Source of the DNA: Streblospio benedicti
Lineage: Eukaryota > Annelida > Polychaeta > Spionida > Spionidae
Direction of reading: 5' to 3'
Length of the DNA stretch: 64,000 nt
Assembly (NCBI GenBank): GCA_019095985.1
Contig: CM032659.1
Location: forward strand, 13,193,351-13,257,350
Position 1 is the first letter of the stretch. Each line of letters starts with the position of its first letter. Both the position numbers and the translations under genes were made by a program. This document shows, piece by piece, positions 57,463-64,000 of the stretch. The notes under the pieces were generated by a model. The model was not told where the DNA came from. It was given only the letters and a program-made list of their open reading frames with translations, and made no database searches.

Positions 57463-59390
57463 TCACATAGACGTGCTGTTCACTCTCGTTGTCGTAGAAG
57501 AGTAGCTGTTGCAGCTATGCATGCGAGGCTTTTCTGCGGCCCCGGTGGCTCCTCCCGCCCCTGCTCCACAGCCATTGGGGTTGCGGACGTTGAGCTCTGT
57601 CTTGCTGCTACTGGCGGCGTCCGCTTGAAGCGCCGTGTGAAAATACTTTTCACGGCGGTGACGCCAGCAATAACACAGCCCCACCACCTGAAGGATGCGC
57701 AGAATGATAGATACAATAGATACAATGGAAAGGATATAGCTTTACACACTGAACATGCGATTTGTGTGATATATGCCGGACGTATACTGTGTAGCCGTGT
57801 CAGGTTTTCCATACCAGAGTAGTTCATCGCATCCTGCGTACATGTAGGGCTTAGGTATCGACATGAAATGGCAAGTACTTATAAGTTAAGTTTTACAGGG
57901 CAATGAACACGAGTCAAACATTCCATGCCATGTTGCATAATTGATGTGAGTATGACAGAATATCTATTGTTACTCTCTGCACAAGGGCAATACCTCCCAC
58001 ACTCATTTTAGAGAAGCGTCAAATTACTTCATATTAAAGCTATTGCTGAATTAAATGCATAGTACGTGCATGTAAAGAAAATCACGTATTCAAAACTATA
58101 TTAATTGTGTCAAATGTAAAGTGATTGAGGATTTCCTTTCATCGTTCACAAGACCTGCCTCTGGCCTCTCGCAGAAACCATTATTAGTTTGCCTATGAAG
58201 CGTTCCGACAACACACAGAGTGTGAAATTGCGCTTAAGTTATTGCAGATTGCCATCATATTTCAGAGCATCTAGGCCAAGGTATCAACCTTTCCATTATG
58301 CTCTGAGTCACTAAAAATTTATATTGCAATATTTATCAAATTTCATTTCAAATAGTACAATTTCACGGATGCAATTATAACTGTGTATGCTAATCTACGG
58401 CTCGTATTAACTGTAAGGCATCGACCATTTAATTGATCTCAGGGGCGGGGGGGGAGGCAGCAAAATATTGAAAAAAATAACGCAAGGCTGAAAATTGGTG
58501 AAAAAATAATAAGGTTTCATTTGGCTAGCAAAAAAATAATAATTGTCAAATATGGCTTTAAACAGCTTTATACAGCTTTAAAAAATAATTGAGGTTCAGT
58601 AATCTAAGAAAAAAAGAATTAGATGTCAAATTTCATGAAAAAAATAATGAAACTATGGTGAAAATAGCTGCCATCGCCCCCCCCCCCACCCCCACCCCAC
58701 CCCCACCCCCTACCCCATCCCCACCCCCACCCCTCTGAGATCAAATGGTCGATGCCTAATCACACAAGGTTTAACAGTGTTAAGTAAACTTACGAGCCCG
58801 AATCTAAGACACTTTCATAAAAAAGATTATAATCAGTACATAACGGACTCATTGTTTCTAGAATATTTTTGTTCTAAATGAACACTTCTTTCAGAAATGA
58901 ATACTTGCGTACTTAATGTTTGTTTTAGACTTATTATGCACTGTTCTCACTAAATCAATACACTTTATGTACAAAATGCATAGCATAATCGCGTACAGTA
59001 GACGGAAAAGACCTGCAACGAAAGGTCAAGCTCAGTAAAAGATTTTCAACTGTGTCTCTGGTCAGATATACCTAAGAGAAGGTTATGATATCATTAATTT
59101 TCAACAATAAAAACTAAGGAGACGCAGGTTGAGTGTGTCACACACTGCATGCTTTGGACAACAGTATCTCTTCAATGGGTTGAAGTGAATTACAGTATTT
59201 CATGCACTATACTAGTATCAGTGACCAAGTATCTCTGCAGTACCTTGCACGCCAGCGTGGCAACTGTGCGCCTGAACGTGACGTTGACGCTGCAGTACAT
59301 GACGAAGTGGAACGCGAAGTTGACGGCCTGGAGAAGGTTGGTGAACACCACGGCAAGCTCGAACGAACGGTACTGGTGTTTGCTGATCAG
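57463..59390 (-). CDS. Rhodopsin-class peptide GPCR, last two coding exons
   Basis: Exon 59390-59244 (acceptor CTCCTCAG, donor GCAAG|GTACTG) encodes the seventh transmembrane helix: VVFTNLLQAVNFAFHFVMYC, then SVNVTFRRTV, the helix-8 start. Exon 57687-57463 (acceptor CCTTCAG, stop TGA) encodes the cytoplasmic tail: VVGLCYCWRHRREKYF, then Ser/Gly-rich sequence ending TTTRVNSTSM. Both junctions are phase 0. The N..NF...YC..N..FRRT pattern is typical of FMRFamide/myosuppressin-like and related neuropeptide receptors; the exact class is not decidable from one helix. Adjacent Cys residues in the tail are plausible palmitoylation sites, the Ser/Thr-rich end a phosphorylation region, and the final T-S-M fits a class I PDZ ligand. 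Upstream exons (helices 1-6) are not found in this window and may lie beyond 64 kb. Confidence 0.72.
58417..58756. mobile_element. 340-bp MITE with TAA target duplication, in GPCR intron
   Basis: Ends GGCATCGACCATTTAATTG / inverse ATGGTCGATGCC with GATCTCAG..GGG continuing the pairing; TAA at 58414-58416 and 58757-58759. Contains a C-rich tract (58678-58735) with C-runs able to form G-quadruplex/i-motif structures on one strand. Confidence 0.85.
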
Positions 59391-60059
59391 CTGAGGAGAA
59401 CAGGAATATCAAGATACACTGGCAGATCCATGTTTTTAGAAACAATTAAAAAAAGGAGTAGGGGTGGGTGGCACAGAAACAATTCATGGATTTTGTACAA
59501 TGTATTTATTTTTTATCATTATTGTTTAATTTATTTATTTTTATTATTAAATATTTTGTGGTAGGGTGTTATGGTGTGGGGTGAGGTCTTATTGCATGTA
59601 GATAGGTCACCCTGTAATCAGATTTTAACTATATATGACACTTATATGTATCCTAATGATGAGTGCTTCCCCCTCCCCCACAGATTAGTTAAACTGTTTA
59701 ATTAATCTGTGCGTCCCCCTTCCCCACCCACATACACACACACCCGTACCGTAAACGTAAAGCTTGAATTTACTAAAGCCTTAATTTGTGTTGTTTTATG
59801 ACAATAAATATGTGTTGGTGACATACAGTTATGCTGTAAATTCCCTGACCCAACGATGATGACTATTATGTCCTTGTAGGCGTGGGTTTCTTGTGCCATA
59901 TAATGGCCTTATTAATCACCCTTAGCAATGACATATTATATCCAATTATTTCTTGTCGCAGGAACTGTACCGTTACTGCTCATGGTCATGTTCTTTCCAA
60001 ATGTGAATAGGTTTCAGTTTATGTAAGGTTAATGGGAATGTCTCGATGACTCGGTTTAC

Positions 60060-60380
60060 ACTGTGGAAACTACCCGCTCTTAGTTTCCACAGGTGTGGAA
60101 ACATGCTGTGTGTCCACTGGTGTCCACAGTGCTGTGGAAACATGTGGACACAGCGTGTTTCCATTGTGGACATAGGCTGTGTCCACTGGTGTCCACCCTG
60201 ATGTGGAAACTGTTGGAAACATCATGTATCCATTGTGTATACATGCTGTGTCCACTTGTGTCCACATTGATTCGGACAATGGTGTAAACTTCAGGATTTC
60301 AATTGTGGGAACATACTGTTGCTAGTTCTGTCCAGTTTGGACAGTTGTGTCTAGTTGGACACATGTACAGTTACGGTGTG
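60060..60380. repeat. Array of GTGGAAAC / GTGTCCAC short inverted units
   Basis: Alternating TTTCCACAGGTGTGGAAAC, ACATGCTGTGTCCACTGGTG and related units, about 30 bp period, recur many times with drift. Many units are self-complementary, so the array could form serial hairpins. All six frames are partly open by chance. Confidence 0.8.
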
Positions 60381-60524
60381 AACATATTTGTTTTAGTAAG
60401 CATATTGCCTTCAACATTTTATATTAACCTTTTATCAGCAGGTAAGATGGAAGTCAAATCTTAACTATAAGGAATTTTATTTGTATAGTATTGAGCTTCC
60501 TCGGGCAGTCAAACAAGACCAACC

Positions 60525-60840
60525 AGTGTTTGGACCCGGATTAGTCCCGGATCACATCTCAGATTTGTTAATACACAGTGTGATAGTCATTATAGTCCAA
60601 TTTTCAGTGAAAAATGATAGACTTTGAGTGGATTTAACCAGTGTTTGGTCCTGAATTATGTCGTGGATTAGTCCAGGATTATTCCCGGATCTAGTCCCGG
60701 ATTTGTTAATACATTGTGTGATAGTCATTAGAGTTCATTTTTCCGTGAAAATTATAAAATTTGAGTGGATTTAATCAGTCTTTGATCAGAGTTTCAGGTC
60801 CATGATTAGTCCCGGATTTACATCAAAGTAAAACAGGAAC
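60525..60840. repeat. Tandem repeat, about 125-bp unit
   Basis: Two to three imperfect copies with 'accagtgtttgg', 'attagtcccggat', 'tttgttaatacac.gtgtgatagtcatta' and 'ttgagtggattta'. Noncoding. Confidence 0.75.
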
Positions 60841-61101
60841 TAAGGTAAGTGAATCTAATGATTAATAAAAACATACCTGGTTGTTGTTTTACCAGCGATT
60901 TGATGGAAATGCAACAATCCAATAAAGTGGATGGGCCCTTCGATGCCATAAAGAAGCTTATCTAGTGGGCGCTCATTGGGGCCCATCTCTATTCCTTGCT
61001 TAAATCGAGGATAGCCAGTCAATGCTCAAGCTCCACAGTTGAAGCCCTTTATTGTTTCCTCACAAGTTTTAAGAGGAAATTCATTTATCCTGGATATAAC
61101 A

Positions 61102-62214
61102 TATATAAGTTTAACAATAGTTTTTAGACAAGGATAATACTCAGTTCATACACTAAGCTTTCAATCGCATCCGCCATCTTGTTTACAGTGGTTGACGTCA
61201 TTCGTCGTCACTGGGACCTCGGGAGATTCCCAGGTTGTGGAGGGGGAGAGCATGGTGAATGCTGAGAGATCCCTTCTATTTCTTGACACTTTGATCCTAG
61301 TGAACAGTGATGGATCTCTTCGCACACGCATCTACAGAAAGGATACACATACCGACTATTATCTGAATTTCTGTAGCAACCACCCAATGGAACATAAAGC
61401 TGGAGTAGTCCAGACTTTAAACCACAGAGCCGAGAGTGTGGTTAGTGATGCCAATGAGAAAGAATCTGAGAAGAAACATCTGGAGAAAGTGTTAGGGTTC
61501 AATGGATACCCCAAAAGTGTGAGGATAAAGAGCAAGCTGAAGGGAAGACAGACTGCACAAGATAAAGTTGTTCAGGTGGATCGCCCCAAGAGACTTCCGG
61601 GTAGTGATACCATACATTCAAGGAGTGTCTGAACACATGAGAAGGGTGATGCATCAATACAGTGTGCAGGTGTTCTTTAAACCTGTGAACACTCTTAGAC
61701 AGCTACTGGTGAGACCTAAGGACCCCCTGGAGAAAGAACGTGTGATTGGACCTGTCTACCAGATAAAGTGCCAGGATTGCGAGGTCTCGTACGTGGGAGA
61801 GACTGAAAACGCGTTAAAAGCGAGGTTCCTAGAACACCGCAGACCCAGTTCTGCTGGATCAGAGGTGTCTCGCCACCTGCACACAGACAGTAAAGGACGC
61901 AATGTCTCTCTCAAAGGGACCAACATCTTATGTGTAGAACCCAAATATTTTGAACGTGGCGTGAAGGAGGCCATTCATATCAGGAAACTCAAGCCCTCAC
62001 TAAATAGAGATGGGGGCAGGTACCAGCTTCCTTCCATCTGGAACAATGTCCTCACCCGAGAGGGGGAGGGGGGCGCGCAAGCCGGGAATCTCCCGAGGTC
62101 CCAGTGACGACGAATGACGTCAACCACTGTGAACAAGATGGCGGATGCTATTGAAAGCTTGGTGTATGAACTGAGTATTATCCTTGTCTAAAAACTATTG
62201 TTAAACTTATATAA
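61102..62214 (+). mobile_element. Penelope-like retroelement, 5'-truncated, flanked by about 130-bp inverted repeats
   Basis: Coding sequence on the plus strand shows the end of the Penelope reverse transcriptase (LLFLDTLILVNSDGSLRT, YRKDTHTDYYL, SNHPMEHKAGVV, NGYP) and then the GIY-YIG-type endonuclease (VYQIKCQDC, SYVGETENAL, R..EH, KEAIHIRKLKPSLNRDGG). These retroelements are related to telomerase rather than to LTR elements. Only the C-terminal part is present and the frame is not continuous, so this is a non-autonomous copy. Arms 61102-61232 and 62084-62214 are inverted copies with only a handful of differences, implying recent formation. Confidence 0.85.
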
Positions 62215-62639
62215 GTTTTAAGAGGTTTGTCATACTCTCTCGTTCCTGGCACAGCAGGTGTCTGCACACAATAAAATGCTATGTAGTGAACCTAATGAGC
62301 AGGTTACATGAGGAATCACCAGTTATGAAAGTGAAATAACCTTGATTTCCTGACATCCAATAGCGAACGTGCATGTATATTTTGCGTGTGGAAACGGAAA
62401 GGCATACGTGCACGGGGCCATTGCAATGGTTGTAAACATCATGTTACGTTCATAGGGTCTTCAGCAAGCATCTTGTGTCCTTGCTGTTATCATTGGAACC
62501 TTGCATCATGATGTACACTCAAGGTGATCTCGTATGTCATGTAAATTTAGCTTCTGCAAACATGATGTCCTCACGATAGTCATGATGGACACGCAATGTC
62601 GATACAATGTCATCACGATTATATATGGTGAGTGTTGTA

Positions 62640-62700
62640 TTGTTGTGTGTGTGTGTGTGCGTGTGTGTGTGTGTGTGTGTGTGCGCGTGCGTGCATGCAT
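62640..62700. repeat. (GT)n microsatellite
   Basis: About 55 bp of GT dinucleotides with a few GC interruptions. Confidence 0.95.
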
Positions 62701-63074
62701 GAGCAAAATATCATTGTTTCACTCCCAATGGCGATGCAAAGGATTGGTGGAAATGGATAATGGATTGACGATGGCTCGTATGAGACTCACGATCACGGTC
62801 GACGGGTATGCTCTCCCCGAATGACCCACCTTGTTCAACCTCCCTAGCAGCTATGAATGCACCTACTTTTCACTGTCCAGGCGCTATGAAATGGCATTTT
62901 GTGATGTTCAGCTGCTATGAAACTCTATGTTAGGACAAGCAGCTATAAAGTGCCTCTCTTCCTGTCCCAAGCTTCTTTGCTATATTCAATATCCCTTCTC
63001 AGAGCCAGAAACCGGGTGTGTTGAATTCTAATTTATGAATTAGGTAGTGATTTTCTGTTTTATTTCATACTGAA

Positions 63075-63180
63075 AAGTGTTTGGTCACGTATTGGTCACA
63101 GAATAGTCCCGTGTATGTCACGTATTGGTGCCGTAATAGTCACGCTAGGTCACGTCTCGTTTAGTCACGTTTGGTCCCTG
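63075..63180. repeat. Degenerate (GGTCACGTATT)n repeat
   Basis: Six or more copies of a short GTCACG/TAGTC-containing unit (GGTCACGTATTGGTCACAG, TAGTCACGCTAGGTCACG and variants). Confidence 0.65.
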
Positions 63181-64000
63181 GTTTTAGTAGGTACGACATG
63201 GTGTTGGTAAGTGGTTCTTTTGTTGCTTAGATCATAGGTGTAGTTCTTTATAATCCAAGCATCAATAAAACTAGAACTTGCATTGTTTGTTCGTACATAT
63301 GCATGTAGTATTTCCAAACTGTGGAATGTGGAATGTTTGCTGAGAATTAGGTGACTTCCACAGGAACCACGAGTACATAGCACAATGTCAGTGTGTAAAT
63401 GATGGATGAATATTGAACATGAGAATTAATTAAAAATTAGTTGGAAGTCAAATTAGATTATGATGAATTGTATAATACTGTGTATAATTGGGGTTTGAAA
63501 TTATGGGTTTTAATGTAGGCGATGAGTTCATAATACAATGTATGTCATGTATTTTGATTTGCAATATGAGGTTTCATTAGGCAGTCCAAAAAGACAACCC
63601 AGAGTGGGCATATGTGTATCATTCATATTAATCACTCCTCATGGTCAAACATTCATACATGTATTTATAAATGCAAACCATGACTAAAACAAGCAAATTA
63701 TCATCATAGGACAGTCCAATGTATGTTTTTATATTATTGTCAACGTGGCATAAGAACCTAATACAAAATATTACTGAAATGCAGATTGAGATGTAAGATA
63801 ATACAAGTTATGTTCATTAAAATTTGAAAGGTGTATGCACCAAACTTTCATTCTATGAACTTTATTTGACACATTTAAAAGTGAATAGATCTGATCTAGA
63901 ACTAATTGCAGCCTTAACAACTAGTTAAACATGCATAATCATTAATATGTATCGTGGTGTAAGTTCTCTTTCTCAGACTTTAGCACCACTGGGCAAAAAC

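Larger units (their letters stand above)
59391..61101. other. Upstream intron or flank of the GPCR gene
   Basis: No further GPCR helix recognised. Contains two tandem-repeat regions (60060-60380 and 60525-60840). Confidence 0.4.
62215..64000. other. Window end, no gene seen
   Basis: AT-rich flank with a (GT)n/(GC) microsatellite at 62640-62700 and a short GGTCACGTATTGGTCAC-type degenerate repeat at 63075-63180. May be part of a long GPCR intron. Confidence 0.4.

Noticed and set aside
57480-57827. Hydrophobic frame MNYSGMENLTRL as an independent gene
   Set aside because: Overlaps the GPCR tail exon in another register; the tail frame has proper acceptor, phase and stop.
60070-60287. Overlapping open frames on both strands
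   Set aside because: Chance result of the GTGGAAAC/GTCCAC array.

Overview
This is a eukaryotic nuclear window with split genes, GT-AG introns, abundant short DNA transposons and two 100-N scaffold gaps (30453-30552, 42653-42752). The gene content (Death-domain adaptor, DEG/ENaC channel, GH27 glycosidase, carboxylesterase, peptide GPCR) points to a marine invertebrate animal. A lancelet (Branchiostoma) is my best guess: two genes carry minisatellites seeded on an exon/intron boundary, a feature I recall from amphioxus, and the assembly looks highly heterozygous. Species is inference only.

Layout. 1-6837 (minus): one enormous, mostly uninterrupted coding exon of a low-complexity acidic protein containing about 34 copies of an 11-residue repeat; it runs off the left edge. 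Its likely first exon and a CRE-bearing promoter lie near 7.8 kb. 9.6-18.3 kb (plus): a five-coding-exon gene for a 550-residue coiled-coil plus Death-domain protein with a TATA promoter. 19.8-22.4 kb (minus): a DEG/ENaC sodium channel with several reading-frame lesions. 25.0-30.0 kb (minus): a GH27 alpha-galactosidase-like gene with ricin-type lectin repeats inserted before its C-terminal domain; its 5' exons are not visible and may be lost at the 30.45 kb gap. 33.1-49.4 kb (minus): a carboxylesterase/cholinesterase-family gene whose middle six exons appear twice. 57.5-59.4 kb (minus): the last two coding exons of a rhodopsin-class GPCR. 61.1-62.2 kb: a 5'-truncated Penelope-like retroelement flanked by about 130-bp inverted repeats.

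The double set of esterase exons is best read as an assembly artefact. Contig 1 ends at 42652 and contig 2 begins at 42753, and the two ends hold the two alleles of the same 6-9 kb. This lucky double view gives natural 'empty sites' for two 1.2-kb inverted-repeat transposons and shows homopolymer indels that warn against trusting single frameshifts elsewhere.

Transposon content is dominated by non-autonomous elements with terminal inverted repeats and 3-bp TAA/TTA target duplications (PIF/Harbinger-like) and by small TA-flanked palindromes (pogo/Tigger-like). The most unusual biology is (i) minisatellites made from exon ends plus 5' splice sites in two unrelated genes, (ii) the giant 11-mer repeat protein, and (iii) the lectin-in-glycosidase architecture.
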